Assembly (NCBI GenBank): GCA_002490465.1
Contig: DKUB01000061.1
Location: forward strand, 1 to 64,000
Direction: 5' to 3'
Source of the DNA: Lachnoclostridium sp. UBA7215
GTDB taxonomy: Bacteria; Bacillota; Clostridia; Lachnospirales; Lachnospiraceae
Length of the DNA stretch: 64,000 nucleotides
Under the pieces are notes generated by a model, which was not told the DNA's origin, did no database searches, and saw nothing but the letters and a program-made list of their open reading frames with translations. The position numbers were made by a program, and so were the translations under genes. Shown piece by piece: positions 43,832-54,400 of this stretch. Positions within the stretch are counted from its first letter, which is position 1; every line of letters starts with the position of its first letter.

Positions 43832-44707
43832 TTACAAATCAAAGGAGAGCGGCAGCATATCCAGAATAATTCCAAAAAACACACTGATAAGATATACGAA
43901 CAAAAGAATTCCTGCATTTTGTTTTGGATGCCTCTTATTCATACGGCACAAAACAAGGCTTCCAACACCAGCACCAGCCAGTAGCCCGGCCATCATCGGT
44001 CCAATTCCTATTAATCCCTCTACATACAGCTCTGTAATAAAGACAGAAGCTGCACAGTTCGGTATCATCCCGATCAGAGCAGCCAGAAGCTCGCCTGCAA
44101 TCGGAATTTCCAACACCGCCGCCCGAACTACATCAGCGCCGACGGACTCCAGCAATGCCCCGAGAAGGAAACTGATGATAAAAATAAAAAGGGTGATATG
44201 AAGCGTATGGCGGAATGCAGAACTGAAAATTCCCTCCTCACACTTACAATGCTCACTCTCACACAGCGTATGGATATTTTTGTAACGAATTTCCTTTCGA
44301 ATCAGCCGGTGATATAAAAAATCCAGTACAAAACCGCCGATAATAGCCAGTCCCATTTTTATCCCTAAAATATAAACTATCGTTCTGAACGGGATTGCTT
44401 CTGACAGAAAAATAGGCAGCATCTCATCCGAAGTCGATAAAAATACAGCCACCAATGTACCGGCTGTAATCACCCCTCCGGAATACAAGTTAGCCGCTGC
44501 AGTCGAAAACCCGCACTGAGGCATTACTCCGGCAATACCACCGCAAAGGGGGCCTGCGCGCCCCGCTTTGCGGATCACTGCCATTGTACGGCTTCCTGTT
44601 CTATGTTCTAACCATTCCATAACTACATAAGTGAGAAACAAAAAGGGCACCAGCCTTATCGTATCAAGAAATGCATCCTGGCCAATATCATATAAAAAAT
44701 GAAGCAT
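43832..44707 (-). CDS. Putative manganese transporter (ArsP_2/DUF2899 family)
   Basis: 291-aa membrane protein with two related halves. Each has a conserved loop: GVMPQCGFSTAAANLYSGG and GMIPNCAASVFITELYVEG. A Cys/His-rich stretch (HTLCESEHCKCEEG) lies between them in the cytosolic linker. The family is annotated as putative manganese (or related metal) exporter; direct evidence is limited. AAAGGAGAAAAGGG precedes the ATG. It follows the flagellin-like gene by 40 bp and may be co-transcribed. Confidence 0.8.
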   Translation of the reverse strand: MLHFLYDIGQDAFLDTIRLVPFLFLTYVVMEWLEHRTGSRTMAVIRKAGRAGPLCGGIAGVMPQCGFSTAAANLYSGGVITAGTLVAVFLSTSDEMLPIFLSEAIPFRTIVYILGIKMGLAIIGGFVLDFLYHRLIRKEIRYKNIHTLCESEHCKCEEGIFSSAFRHTLHITLFIFIISFLLGALLESVGADVVRAAVLEIPIAGELLAALIGMIPNCAASVFITELYVEGLIGIGPMMAGLLAGAGVGSLVLCRMNKRHPKQNAGILLFVYLISVFFGIILDMLPLSFDL

Positions 44708-44747
44708 CCCTTTTCTCCTTTCCCCCTATGCAGCTTACCATCTTTTC

Positions 44748-45509
44748 TTATATCTGGAAAACATTCAGTTTTTTCTGTTCCGCTTCCATTTTCTTCTTTT
44801 GTACCATTAACTGATAATCCTGCAATGTCCGCTGCTTTTTCAGTTCCGAAGCGGCCTCAGCAATATCAGCATCCTCCATCTGGCTCCTGCTCTTCGTCAA
44901 ATTCAGCGATGCAATAGAATTATAGTTTATTGTATAATCCAGGGCGTTACTCTGTGCACCAATATCACTGCGTGTTGAAGAAACTTTGCTCAATGCCTGA
45001 TCGATAACTCCAATGTCAAAATTACCTGTCACATCAAAATCTTTAATCCCCAGAGCATCCAGCGCAGCACTTCCTATATCAATCGTCTGACCATCTCCGT
45101 CAGGCCCGGACGCAATATGCTGCCCGGTGAAGCTTCCATCCAGAAGTTTTTTTGTATTAAACTCTGTGTTGCTGGCAATGCTTGAAATGCTCTGCTTAAT
45201 CTGCTCAATTTCACCCTGAATCATCTGGCGGTCACTGTCGCTCAGAACTGCTGTGTTTGATGCCTGCACGGCAAGCTCACGCATTCTCTCCAGCTGCTCA
45301 GACACTCCGTCCAGAGCGCCATCCGCCACTTTTAATAAATTTTGTCCGTCTTTCGCATTATCTGCTCCTACATCATACCCATTAATTTGGGCGGTCTGTC
45401 CCTCAATAATAGTCTTCTCGGCAGCCCCGTCTGCTGCACTCTGAATTGCTTTTCCGCTCGCAATCTGTCCATAATAACCGGAGCCCCCTCCAACTGCTGA
45501 TACACTCAT
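44748..45509 (-). CDS. Orphan flagellin-like protein
   Basis: 253 aa from the ATG at 45507-45509 with GGAGG upstream. The D0/D1 flagellin helices are clear: DNAKDGQNLLKVADGALDGV, LERMRELAVQASNTAVLSD, DRQMIQGEIEQIKQSISSIA, NTEFNTKKLLDGSF, and C-terminally SKVSSTRSDIGAQSNALDYT and RSQMEDADIAEAASELKKQR. The usual ends are altered: the N-terminus is Gly/Ser-rich and the last 20 residues are Lys/Glu-rich (MVQKKKMEAEQKKLNVFQI) in place of the common LAQANQ...LL. No other flagellar gene is in the window. It may be a filament protein or a secreted relative. Confidence 0.8.
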   Translation of the reverse strand: MSVSAVGGGSGYYGQIASGKAIQSAADGAAEKTIIEGQTAQINGYDVGADNAKDGQNLLKVADGALDGVSEQLERMRELAVQASNTAVLSDSDRQMIQGEIEQIKQSISSIASNTEFNTKKLLDGSFTGQHIASGPDGDGQTIDIGSAALDALGIKDFDVTGNFDIGVIDQALSKVSSTRSDIGAQSNALDYTINYNSIASLNLTKSRSQMEDADIAEAASELKKQRTLQDYQLMVQKKKMEAEQKKLNVFQI

Positions 45510-45540
45510 ACTTACCTCCAATCCCGCATGCTGCCTTCAT

Positions 45541-45578
45541 AAGATACAGATCCGGGCATGCGAATTACAAAATCTGTA
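45541..45578 (-). promoter_or_regulatory. Leader hairpin of the flagellin-like gene
   Basis: GATACAGAT / ATCTGTATC stem in the leader, about 30 bases before the ATG. A second stem, GAATAGC/GCTATTC, lies at the end of the fakA gene. Neither has a T-run. Mode of action unknown. Confidence 0.45.
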
Positions 45579-45626
45579 TCCCTTTTTTCCAGCTATATAA
45601 CTGAATAGCTCCATTCAATAGAATAG

Positions 45627-47279
45627 CTATTCAGCCGAAACGAAATAATAATAAATCGGCTGTCCTCCATACTGAATCTCTACGTCAATATCCTCGTGCT
45701 GAAGCTGGATTTGCGCCGCAATTTTCTCTGCCTCCTCTTCTGTGGCATCCTCACCATAATAAATCGTAACTAATTCGGAATCATCATCAATCATTTTTTC
45801 CAGAAGCTCAACGGTCGTCGGTATCACCTCTGTTCCAACTGCCTCGATGGTTTTTCCACTAAGTCCCATTATATCCCCAGACTTTATTTCCTTCCCATCT
45901 ATTGTCGTATCGCGCACTGCATAGGTTACCTGCCCGGATTTGACCTGTTCAAGGGCTTCCGTCATTGCCACTTCATTTTCCTCCGGTGATACGCTGTTTT
46001 CAAATCCAATCATTGCTGCAATACCCTGCGGAATATTCTTTGATGGGATTACTATTATCTTTTTATCTTCCGTCAAATCTTTTGCCTGCTCTGCCGCCAA
46101 TATAATATTAGAATTATTCGGCAGAATAAATATAGTGTCTGCATTGATGTGCTGAATGGCGTGGAGAATATCCTCGGTACTCGGATTCATTGTCTGACCG
46201 CCCTCAATGATGAAATCAACACCGAGGTTCCGGAAAATATCCCCGAGACCTGAGCCCACAGAAACACTAATAAAGCCATTCTCTTTATGCTCAGGTTCAT
46301 TTTGCAGATTTTGCGAATTCTTTATGACACGCTCATTGTGCTCCTCCCGCATATTGTCTATCTTCATATGGCTGAGAGAACCATACTGCAATCCCTTCTG
46401 AATCGCCAGCCCGGGATCGTTTGTGTGAACATGGATTTTTATTATATCCTCATCTGCCACACATACAATAGAATCACCAATAGACTCCAGATATGTCTTA
46501 AACTCTCTCTCATCTGAGGATAGAAACTCCTTTTCAAGCATCACAATGTACTCTGTACAATAACCAAAGCGGATATCCGCCCCGGCAACTGCCTCTGTAT
46601 CCGCGCGCATTTTTGTTGTGTCGCCTGCTGTCTCTTCTGTATCAATAGACGAATTCACTTTTTTTCCAATGAGAGCATCATATGCCCCCTGTAAAATCGT
46701 TAAAAGGCCCTCCCCGCCGGAATCCACTACTCCGGCATCCTTTAATACCGGCAGCATTTCCGGTGTCTGATCTAATACGTCCTGCATATGCATAATAACC
46801 GAGTTTGTAAATTCCGCCAGATTGTCTGTGCGGTCTACCAGTTCTAATGCCTTTTCTGCGCCCGCACGCGCCACTGTGAGAATTGTTCCCTCCTTTGGTT
46901 TCATTACTGCTTTATAGGCAGACTCCACTGCACGCTCAAAAGCTTTTGACAGCACACGCACATCAACTTCTTCCACCTTGCTGATTTCTTTTGTAAAACC
47001 ACGGAGCAGCTGTGATAAAATAACTCCGGAATTTCCCCTTGCCCCACGCAGGGAACCACTGGAAATTGCTTTACACAGTGCTTTCATATCGGCAATCTCG
47101 ATAGCAGCCACTTCATTTGCCGCTGACATAATTGTCATTGTCATATTCGTACCTGTATCACCATCAGGAACCGGAAAAACATTTAAATCGTTTATTCTCT
47201 CTTTTCTTTCATCAATGGCGTTGGCTCCGGCCAAAAAACACTTTTTTATCGCAGATGCATCCATTGTTTTAATTTGCAC
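45627..47279 (-). CDS. fakA: DegV-partner fatty acid kinase FakA (DAK/YloV family)
   Basis: 550 aa starting with GTG at 47277-47279, with GGAGGAG six bases upstream. The N-terminal DhaL-type ATP-binding domain shows FPVPDGDTGTNMTMT and SLRGARGNSGVILSQLLRG; the C-terminal half is the FakA/YloV domain (PNNSNIILAAEQAKDLT, VVIP..KNIPQGIAAMI). FakA phosphorylates fatty acids bound to FakB for phospholipid synthesis. It follows the Asp23-family gene yloU, the usual pair upstream of recG in Firmicutes. Confidence 0.9.
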   Translation of the reverse strand: MQIKTMDASAIKKCFLAGANAIDERKERINDLNVFPVPDGDTGTNMTMTIMSAANEVAAIEIADMKALCKAISSGSLRGARGNSGVILSQLLRGFTKEISKVEEVDVRVLSKAFERAVESAYKAVMKPKEGTILTVARAGAEKALELVDRTDNLAEFTNSVIMHMQDVLDQTPEMLPVLKDAGVVDSGGEGLLTILQGAYDALIGKKVNSSIDTEETAGDTTKMRADTEAVAGADIRFGYCTEYIVMLEKEFLSSDEREFKTYLESIGDSIVCVADEDIIKIHVHTNDPGLAIQKGLQYGSLSHMKIDNMREEHNERVIKNSQNLQNEPEHKENGFISVSVGSGLGDIFRNLGVDFIIEGGQTMNPSTEDILHAIQHINADTIFILPNNSNIILAAEQAKDLTEDKKIIVIPSKNIPQGIAAMIGFENSVSPEENEVAMTEALEQVKSGQVTYAVRDTTIDGKEIKSGDIMGLSGKTIEAVGTEVIPTTVELLEKMIDDDSELVTIYYGEDATEEEAEKIAAQIQLQHEDIDVEIQYGGQPIYYYFVSAE

Positions 47280-47305
47280 GTCATTCTCCTCCAAAACAAA
47301 ATGTA

Positions 47306-47662
47306 TTAGCTTACTACCTTAACCCCTTCAACACAGACCACAATTTTACCTACTTCCATTCCTGTATATTCTTCTACTTTATACTTAACATTATCCACAA
47401 GATTTTCTGCGACTGCAAGAATACTCACCTCATATGCTACAATTATATGAAGTTCTATGTTCAATTTATTGTTTTCAACCGATACGTTTACCCCATGGCG
47501 GATATTATCACGTTTTAACAGCTTGACAATTCCATCCTTCATATTTACAGACGCCATCCCCACTACACCAAAACACTCAACGGCTGCTGAACCTGCATAT
47601 TTACCCAGCACATCCTCATCTACAATTATTTTCCCCATTTCCGTATCAATCTGTCCCTTCAT
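47306..47662 (-). CDS. yloU: Asp23/Gls24 envelope-stress family protein
   Basis: 118 aa matching the Asp23 (DUF322) family along its length: GKIIVDEDVLGKYAGSAAVE, CFGVVGMASV, and VNVSVENNKLNIELHIIVAY. Small cytosolic, often membrane-associated proteins tied to envelope homeostasis. It is the first gene of the yloU-fakA pair, separated by 26 bp. Confidence 0.92.
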   Translation of the reverse strand: MKGQIDTEMGKIIVDEDVLGKYAGSAAVECFGVVGMASVNMKDGIVKLLKRDNIRHGVNVSVENNKLNIELHIIVAYEVSILAVAENLVDNVKYKVEEYTGMEVGKIVVCVEGVKVVS

Positions 47663-47837
47663 AGCAATCCTCCAACATCTTTTTTTATATTAATATCATT
47701 TTTTATTTCAATTATTATGCGTATATATTTTTATTTTACACTAAAAAGGAAAAAAAAGCAAATATTCCCATAAAATTCACATGGACATACATTTTGGCAT
47801 AAATATAGAATAGAAGATATTTGGGGGCGGTGGGACA

Positions 47838-47981
47838 ATGAAGCGGCTGATTGGATTTATCTTATTCTGGATCGGGATTGGGATGTGTGTCATGTTATTT
47901 ATAAAAAATGGACTTCTGGCCCTTTTTATCATTATTGCGTGCCTTGTACTCGGATATAATCTCTTTACTTCCTGCAAATAA
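47838..47981 (+). CDS. Small conserved-looking membrane protein
   Basis: 47 aa, starting MKRLIGFILFWIGIGMCVML and ending GYNLFTSCK, with two predicted helices. A purine-rich GGGGGCGGTGGGACA lies before the ATG. It is the only plus-strand gene in this part, between yloU and rpmB, and is followed immediately by a repeat element. It resembles short membrane proteins I associate with Lachnospiraceae, of unknown function. Confidence 0.65.
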   Translation: MKRLIGFILFWIGIGMCVMLFIKNGLLALFIIIACLVLGYNLFTSCK

Positions 47982-48039
47982 GGTATGGCTGAAAACAGCC
48001 ATACCTCTGAAAAACCGGCAAAGCCGATTCTCGCTCCGC
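47982..48039 (+). repeat. Double-hairpin repeat element, copy 3
   Basis: GGTATGGCTG aaaa CAGCCATACC, then CTCTGAAAAA, then CCGGC aaa GCCG, then ATTCTCGCTCCGC. It has the same layout as 61964-62020 and 62048-62103, with different but still complementary stems. Weaker similarity continues about 20 bp further. Confidence 0.75.
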
Positions 48040-48071
48040 ATAAGAAGAACTTTCCTGTAAAGATAAAAAGA

Positions 48072-48119
48072 AACCCCATAGAAATCTGCTTGCTGTTTCA
48101 ACCAGATTTCTATGGGGTT
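48072..48119 (-). terminator. Terminator of rpmB
   Basis: ACCCCATAGAAATCTG / CAGATTTCTATGGGGT perfect stem, followed by TTCTTTTT on the minus strand; it may also stop the plus-strand small gene. Confidence 0.85.
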
Positions 48120-48136
48120 CTGTCCATATCTTTTAT

Positions 48137-48322
48137 TTAGGCTCTCTCTACTTTTCCGGAACGAAGGCAGGAAGTACAAACATACATTTTCTTTGTACCA
48201 CCATTTACTTTGACCCTCACCGATTTTAAATTTGATTTCCAAATTTTATTGCTTCTTCTATGTGAGTGGCTGACAGCGTTACCGAAATGTACGCCTTTTC
48301 CACATACTGCACATTTTGCCAT
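48137..48322 (-). CDS. rpmB: 50S ribosomal protein L28
   Basis: 61 aa starting MAKCAVCGKGVHFGNAVSHS, with the ATG at 48320-48322 eight bases after GGAGG. The two CxxC pairs (CAVC and CTSC) show it is the zinc-ribbon (C+) form of L28. Monocistronic with a strong terminator, as usual. Confidence 0.97.
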   Translation of the reverse strand: MAKCAVCGKGVHFGNAVSHSHRRSNKIWKSNLKSVRVKVNGGTKKMYVCTSCLRSGKVERA

Positions 48323-48477
48323 GAAATGCACCTCCCTCTTCTCATTCTTTGTATGCCCACAATTTATTTAAATATATGTCTCACACACAGCAACAGGGAT
48401 ATTTTAGCAAAATTCAAAGAAATATGCAAGCAAAAAATTATTTTTTTGAAAAAATATTTTATTAAGCCTTGTCCAAA

Positions 48478-48852
48478 TCACTCAGATTCCTTTTGCTCAG
48501 GCGCTTTATCATCTTTTTTTGTAAAGCGGTCAACAAAGTCCGGCACCATATCAAGAATTTTAGTTATGCCATCCTGATTTTTTACATTAACCAGCTTAGA
48601 CGTGCCATCTTTAATAACCAAAACTGCACTTGGCTGTATTTTGCCGCCCATACCGCCGCCGCCGTTATTTTTCTTTTCGCTCTCATTAGCAAAAGCTCCA
48701 GCAGCCACTCCAAAACTCACATCCACAAGCGGCAGTACAATTGTGCCGTCATCAAAACGAACGGCATCACCCACCACTGTCTTTGTCGTTATAAATGCAT
48801 CCATCCCCTTAAACAGGGATTCCACCGTCTCATTAAAATTATTATCTGCCAT
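48478..48852 (-). CDS. ytfJ: GerW family sporulation protein (YtfJ)
   Basis: 124 aa with the typical GerW core: GDAVRFDDGTIVLPLVDVSF, GVAAG, GGGGMGGKIQPSAVLVI and VDRFTKK. In Bacillus this mother-cell spore protein is needed for germination with some germinants. AGGAGG overlaps the end of the ytfI-like gene and the start follows its stop codon directly. The pair is the same as in other spore formers, which supports a sporulating host. Confidence 0.93.
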   Translation of the reverse strand: MADNNFNETVESLFKGMDAFITTKTVVGDAVRFDDGTIVLPLVDVSFGVAAGAFANESEKKNNGGGGMGGKIQPSAVLVIKDGTSKLVNVKNQDGITKILDMVPDFVDRFTKKDDKAPEQKESE

Positions 48853-49683
48853 TTATGCTGCCTCCTTTTTATTCATCCTGTTCCAGACTCTTCGAAGCTC
48901 CTTGTCTCTATACATCCGGACAAGCAGCCGGATAAAGTATATAACACGGATTCTTCCTTTTATTTTTCCATTTCCCTGAACCACTTTTTCCTCAAAATCC
49001 GGGACAATGTGTATTCCCTTCTGATAAACAAACGGCATCAGGCTGATTCCTCCAATGATGAGTCCTGTTGTAGCGGGATCTCCTGTGCCAATCCGGAAAT
49101 CAAGTTCCGCCTTCGTGGGGAGAAGATAGCGGAGCAGAGCTATCAGCTCACGCTTTGCTTTTCCGATTGCAGAACGGGTTTCCTTTTCTCTGATAAAACT
49201 TATTATACTCGAAATCCTATCAAAAGAAAAGCGCTTCTTTTCTTTCTCTTTTTTATTTTTTCGACTTTTTTTGTTCTTTCTGCCCTCCCGCCGTTTCCCG
49301 GAGGCCGTATTCCCTCTTTCCACATCATTCTCTTCCGGAATATTTTTTAAGGGAGCTTTTTCTTTTGAATTCTTTTCTCCCGGCTCCTCATTTTTCTTTA
49401 CGGCATTTTCCCCTGGGGGACCTTGTTTCCCTCCCGGACGGGATTTCACCGGAATCCCAAAAATATACAGGACCACTTCTGGCTCATCCATCTTTTTCCT
49501 TATCGAAAACAGCGGATACAGATAATTGAACTGAAAAGCATAACGCAGGCTGTCCTCATATTCTGCCGACACACGGTAGCGCACAGGCACAAACAAAAGC
49601 AGTGCAACAATTACAAGGACAATCCCCAGAAGACCGGCTATAATCAAGCCTATCCATTTTAGTATTGCCAAAACAACTATCAT
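48853..49683 (-). CDS. DUF2953 membrane protein (YtfI-like)
   Basis: 276 aa. N-terminal membrane segment (LIIAGLLGIVLVIVALLLFVP), strands typical of DUF2953 (YRVSAEYEDSLRYAFQFNYL), a long Lys/Glu/Arg-rich low-complexity linker (about 95-150), and the conserved FRIGTGDPATTGLIIGGISL region. Usually found next to ytfJ/gerW in spore formers; function unknown. Its ATG overlaps the stop of the upstream gene (ATGA). Confidence 0.85.
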   Translation of the reverse strand: MIVVLAILKWIGLIIAGLLGIVLVIVALLLFVPVRYRVSAEYEDSLRYAFQFNYLYPLFSIRKKMDEPEVVLYIFGIPVKSRPGGKQGPPGENAVKKNEEPGEKNSKEKAPLKNIPEENDVERGNTASGKRREGRKNKKSRKNKKEKEKKRFSFDRISSIISFIREKETRSAIGKAKRELIALLRYLLPTKAELDFRIGTGDPATTGLIIGGISLMPFVYQKGIHIVPDFEEKVVQGNGKIKGRIRVIYFIRLLVRMYRDKELRRVWNRMNKKEAA

Positions 49684-50024
49684 TCAAAATCATTCCTATC
49701 AAAATACTTCCTCGGCGCAAAGGAAGCGTCTGCATGCCATATTTCCTCCAGTATCTGCTGCAAAAGGACAACTGCTTCACTGTAATGTGCGGCAAGCCCC
49801 ACGACGTACATATCCAGATAATGATAGCGCCGGAAAAAAAGCTGTCTGGTATCAATAATCTCAAAGAGGTTGTCCGGATTTTCTGCCAGCAATAGAGCAT
49901 AATAGCTCTTTTTCCATGGCAAAACCGACCATGGCCGACTGCGCCTGGATACCCGCCTCTTGCACTTTGCCGGGTGCTTTTTTACTTCCTCGTCCATATA
50001 CAGGCCGCGATACCACAGAATCAT
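49680..50024 (-). CDS. Conserved-type protein of unknown function
   Basis: 114 aa, strongly basic near the N-terminus (HPAKCKRRVSRRSRPW) and acidic at the C-terminus. The centre is helical (YALLLAENPDNLFEIIDTRQ, YHYLDMYVVGLAAHYSEAVV). No family recognised. It sits 2 bp after the 459-aa gene and overlaps the ytfI-like gene, so it belongs to the operon with the sporulation genes. Confidence 0.75.
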   Translation of the reverse strand: MILWYRGLYMDEEVKKHPAKCKRRVSRRSRPWSVLPWKKSYYALLLAENPDNLFEIIDTRQLFFRRYHYLDMYVVGLAAHYSEAVVLLQQILEEIWHADASFAPRKYFDRNDFE

Positions 50025-50026
50025 CC

Positions 50027-51406
50027 CTACATTCCCTCACTCATTATATCTGCCAGAATTGACATTACGATTAACTTTTCTGATTTATCCCGGCATCCCA
50101 ACAGATTCACTCTTATATATTCTTCCATTTCCTGGGGCTTTTGAAACTGCATTGGCAATTTTTCTATAACAGCCCCCATCACGGCACGTTTCACCGGCCG
50201 GGACATCTGTGCCATACGTGCGGACAATTCGTCCAATAACTCCTCCGTCCGCTGTTTAACATAACTGTCATCCGCAATCTCTGTCTGGCGCGCTTTTTCC
50301 AAATCAATAAAAAGACTGTCAGATAATAGATTGGCAGCCAGCGTTAAATCCTCAAAGAACTCTTTCATATTCTGCCGGTCTATTTCTTCCTGATAAGAAG
50401 ACTTTACTTCTATCATAGCGGCTTCCAGATAACTTGTCTTTTCCACATATTCTTCTATGCGTCCCTCTAACGGCACAAGCATTTCATCCATATACTTTTT
50501 GCCGGCAAGACAGCGCCAGATGGATTCACACGCAAGAATCAGTTTGCTTTTGTCCTCTGCATATGGCATGAGCACACAGAGGGCGTATATATCATTTACT
50601 ACCTTCTGCATGGTATAATAAAAATCAGTTATTCTGTGAATATACTGCGCCTCTTCCTCCAAAAGAACCGTAAGCTCCTCATATCGCTCTTTGGAAATAT
50701 CCGCAAAGTCTGTCTTATCAAATTCCTGCAGTACCTTAATGGTTTCTGCGTACTCTTCCGTATGACCATACGGCTCATATAACATAGCCGTTGTTCGTAT
50801 CATGTAAATAAAATCATCAAGGGAAGCCTTTTCACTCCCCTTATATAATGTAAGCGCCTCTGATATCTTCTCAAAAAACTTTGCTTTCGTCAGTTGTACC
50901 GGAATCTGCCCGATTACAAAATGCTGCTTCTCTTGCAATACATTCTGGTCCTTATCCGCATACATCCAAAAACACAGCTGATCCAAAAATGTATTTTCAT
51001 TTATCTCTGCAAGCCTTGCATCCAGTTCCTTCTCCGATTCAAAGGAAAGCTCCATCCGGTTCATGACGTATTCATATATAATCAGCCGGTCCGTATAGGC
51101 AGTAAAGAAATCCATTTTACCCGTAATGTTGTCACGCAGCTTTTGCATAGCAGACATGACTTCCGGGTAATCCACATTCTCTTCACCGATTGCCCGCAAG
51201 GACACTAACATCGTGTGCACGGCATCCTCTTCACGGGCCGCAAGCTCCGGTTTTTCTTCCACAACCTCCTGCAGCATCGTATAAGCAGAAAATGTCAGTT
51301 CCAAAGAGGCATACTCACTGTAAGTAGACACCGCCGCATTGCGATACCATTTCAGGTTTGATGCCAAATCCTTTCCCTTGCAAATATCCTGTATCTGCTT
51401 TTTCAT
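50027..51406 (-). CDS. Large helical protein of unknown function
   Basis: 459 aa, soluble, almost entirely helical and acidic, with no signal peptide or membrane segment. It looks like a helical-repeat scaffold (e.g. YEELTVLLEEEAQYIHRITD, LSARMAQMSRPVKRAVMGAV). No motif recognised. GAGGGG precedes the ATG. It lies 16 bp after the glycosyltransferase gene and 2 bp before the next gene, so it is part of one transcript reaching the gerW pair. Confidence 0.75.
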   Translation of the reverse strand: MKKQIQDICKGKDLASNLKWYRNAAVSTYSEYASLELTFSAYTMLQEVVEEKPELAAREEDAVHTMLVSLRAIGEENVDYPEVMSAMQKLRDNITGKMDFFTAYTDRLIIYEYVMNRMELSFESEKELDARLAEINENTFLDQLCFWMYADKDQNVLQEKQHFVIGQIPVQLTKAKFFEKISEALTLYKGSEKASLDDFIYMIRTTAMLYEPYGHTEEYAETIKVLQEFDKTDFADISKERYEELTVLLEEEAQYIHRITDFYYTMQKVVNDIYALCVLMPYAEDKSKLILACESIWRCLAGKKYMDEMLVPLEGRIEEYVEKTSYLEAAMIEVKSSYQEEIDRQNMKEFFEDLTLAANLLSDSLFIDLEKARQTEIADDSYVKQRTEELLDELSARMAQMSRPVKRAVMGAVIEKLPMQFQKPQEMEEYIRVNLLGCRDKSEKLIVMSILADIMSEGM

Positions 51407-51422
51407 GTATCCGCCCCTCTTT

Positions 51423-54400
51423 CTATAAAACCAGAACCCAGCCGTTCAGCCACTTCAAGCCATCCCTTGCAAATGTGTCAAGAATCGGCTGCCCGGACAA
51501 TACCGGATAGAACAGCAGGAACAGCACAAATGCCGCCGTACCATAGACATACATCCATTTCAGCCATTTCGGACTGCGTTTTACAAGAAGTACCATAACG
51601 TATACAACCATCATTGCCACAAAAGGCACACTGGGGAAATAATGATAAGCAAATGTACAGCGCGGCACAAGAATCCATGGCAGATACTGAACCATATAGG
51701 CAAATACAAGAAAAGCTGCAACCTTATCACTCCGTCGAATAATTCGATACAGCATGACAAAAAAGGCCGGTATGCCTGCCCACCAGACAAGCGGATTTCC
51801 AAAAGCACTGATGCCTTCTTTCAAGCCATTCACCACGGTATTGCAGTAATAAAACATCGGCTTTATCATGGTCGGCCACTGTTCCCATGAAGAGGAATAT
51901 GGATGTTCGTCTTTCAATGAGGCATGATAATGGAACATTGTATCGGCATTCTTTACCATGCGCCCTACAAGTTCTGTAAATGGATTCTGATGCTCCTGCA
52001 AAAAGTCAATCACGTTTTTATATAAGCCGGTAACTGAGCGCTCCGGGTCCGCTAAAAGACCGGAAAAACGCTGTACATTATCAACGCATCCATCCGAGAA
52101 TGGAATATACGATAAAAGGTAAATACTTCCCGCGATCAGAATAAAGAAAAGAACGCAGAATAACAGGGTCCACAAGAGCCGTTTTGGAAATACTTCCATC
52201 ACAAGAGCATGGGAGATGCCATTCGTTGTGCCCTTTGGCTCCTTTTTCGCTTTCACATATTCTGCAATCCGCACTCCCATAATGGCAAAAAAGAACACGC
52301 CAAGACCCGCTGCCGCATAGACACCCGTCCATTTGGAAGCACATCCAAGACCCATCATAACCGCACTTAAACCAAGGGGAACAAACATTTTCCAAAGCGG
52401 CGTCTCATAAAAATCCGTCTGTGCATATTGCAGCATAAAATAAAACATAGCAATGATAAAGAACGTGCCATACACATCAATGGTGGAAATCCTCGTCTGG
52501 GTAAAATGCATAAAATCAAAAGCAAAAAGGAACGTCAGCATTCCTGCCGCCCAGGTACTTCCACCAAACAGGCGTCTGCCAAAAGCATATAAAAACGGCA
52601 GCATTCCAATGCCGAACAATACACCTGCAATACGCCAGCCAAAAGGATTCATGCCAAAAACACGCACACCAAGGCTGATAAAAAATTTCCCGAGCGGCGG
52701 GTGTGTATTTTCATAATTATACAAATCATGCGTCATCTCATAAGCTGTCCTCGCATGATAGATTTCATCAAAATAAGTTCCGCTGCGGAACGTCTGCAGC
52801 TCATCAAAATATTCCTGCTCATCAAAAAGTTCCGGATAATCATTCGTATTTACCGGCACCAGTTTATTTTTAGCACTATCTAAAATAACTAATTCCTTTA
52901 AAACAGATTCGCCGTCCTGCGCGGTCAGACGGATATAGCGGTAACCCTCCGCAAGGTTATAGCTTTTATCCTCTGTCCCCTCAGCCTTTAATGCATTCCA
53001 CTTGAACACACTGGGCGCCGTCATGAGGACGTCACTTCCCCCGACAGGCCGGTAATTTTCTCCGTCGTGGGACATTTCAAGCCGGAACTTACGGTTCTCA
53101 TAATTGCCAAGATACGTATATATCATGTCAATTTCCTTATCCTCGCCCAAATCAAGGGAAATGACATTATCATTCACATCCTGTTCTGTATCTGAAATAT
53201 GGTATGCCCACTCCGTTTCCGGTGCCCCCATATCTCCTAAATCATACAGGGCAAATGCAGAATACACAAGCATAATTGCTCCGAGCACAATAAAGTCTCT
53301 TTTAGCAAGCCCCGGCAGCGCAGCCGGTCTCCGGAACAAAATACGCTCCCGCACGATTTCCTCTTTTTCCTTCGCTTCTTTTTTGTGAATAATATAGGGA
53401 AGGTGATTGGATTTCTTTCCGCGCTTTGCCGGCAGTTCTCGCAATTCCAAAAGCTCTGATTTGCTTCTGATGGCAAAAAACATATAAGCATACAGTGCCA
53501 GTGTCATCAGCGCTGTTATGCCAATAATCCCCCCCTGGGGACCTGTTGTGTTATATTCATCAAAATAATAGAGAACATGCCCGACATTGAGCAGCTGGAC
53601 AACCGAGAATCCAACATAGGTAAAGAACAGCTCCCTCGTCGGCTTAACAAGGAACGCTGCCAGCATCAAAACAATAATCGGGAATAAATACCTCTCGTGC
53701 ATACGCACAGAGAAGAGGAACATTGTCCCAACTACAACGCACATGCTCAGAAAATATTTAGATTTATCCTCTTTTAATCGGAAGAAAATAAAACCACTCA
53801 AAATAACAGAGGCAAAAATCGCCAATGTACCCCACTGGTGATATTGCAAAAACAGGAAACTTCCGGATTGATCTGCCCAGTTTTTCCCAAACAGTGCCCA
53901 AATATTATAAGCATTTATCGTACAGTACTCATAGGAACCCAGCGTGTCTATATACTGACTGATAACTTTTCCAAGACCAAAAGGTGCTGCCAGCAGAAAC
54001 ATAAGCGCAATTGCCGAAACACCACCGATTAAATCCCGTATTAACTTTTGTTTATTGAAATCTTTTATAAATACCTGCTCTGCTATTGTCCATATCAGAA
54101 TGGGGGCAAATATTAATGTCTGGGGCTTTATCAGCGCCCCGACAATAAAAGTAAAGTATGCCGGAATTCTTTTCTCCTCCATGCACAGATAACAGGTGAG
54201 CAGCACAAACAAGGTAAATACACCGTCTGTCTGTCCCCAAACCGAGGAATCCAGAACCACAATCGGATTCAGGACATACATCACGGCAATTAAAAGGGAA
54301 GACCCTTCTGAAAACTTTTTCTTGGCCAGACGATACAAAACAAATCCTGCTGCCACATCGGAAAGCATTGGCACAAGCTTAATCAGGATGCGTCCTGCCG

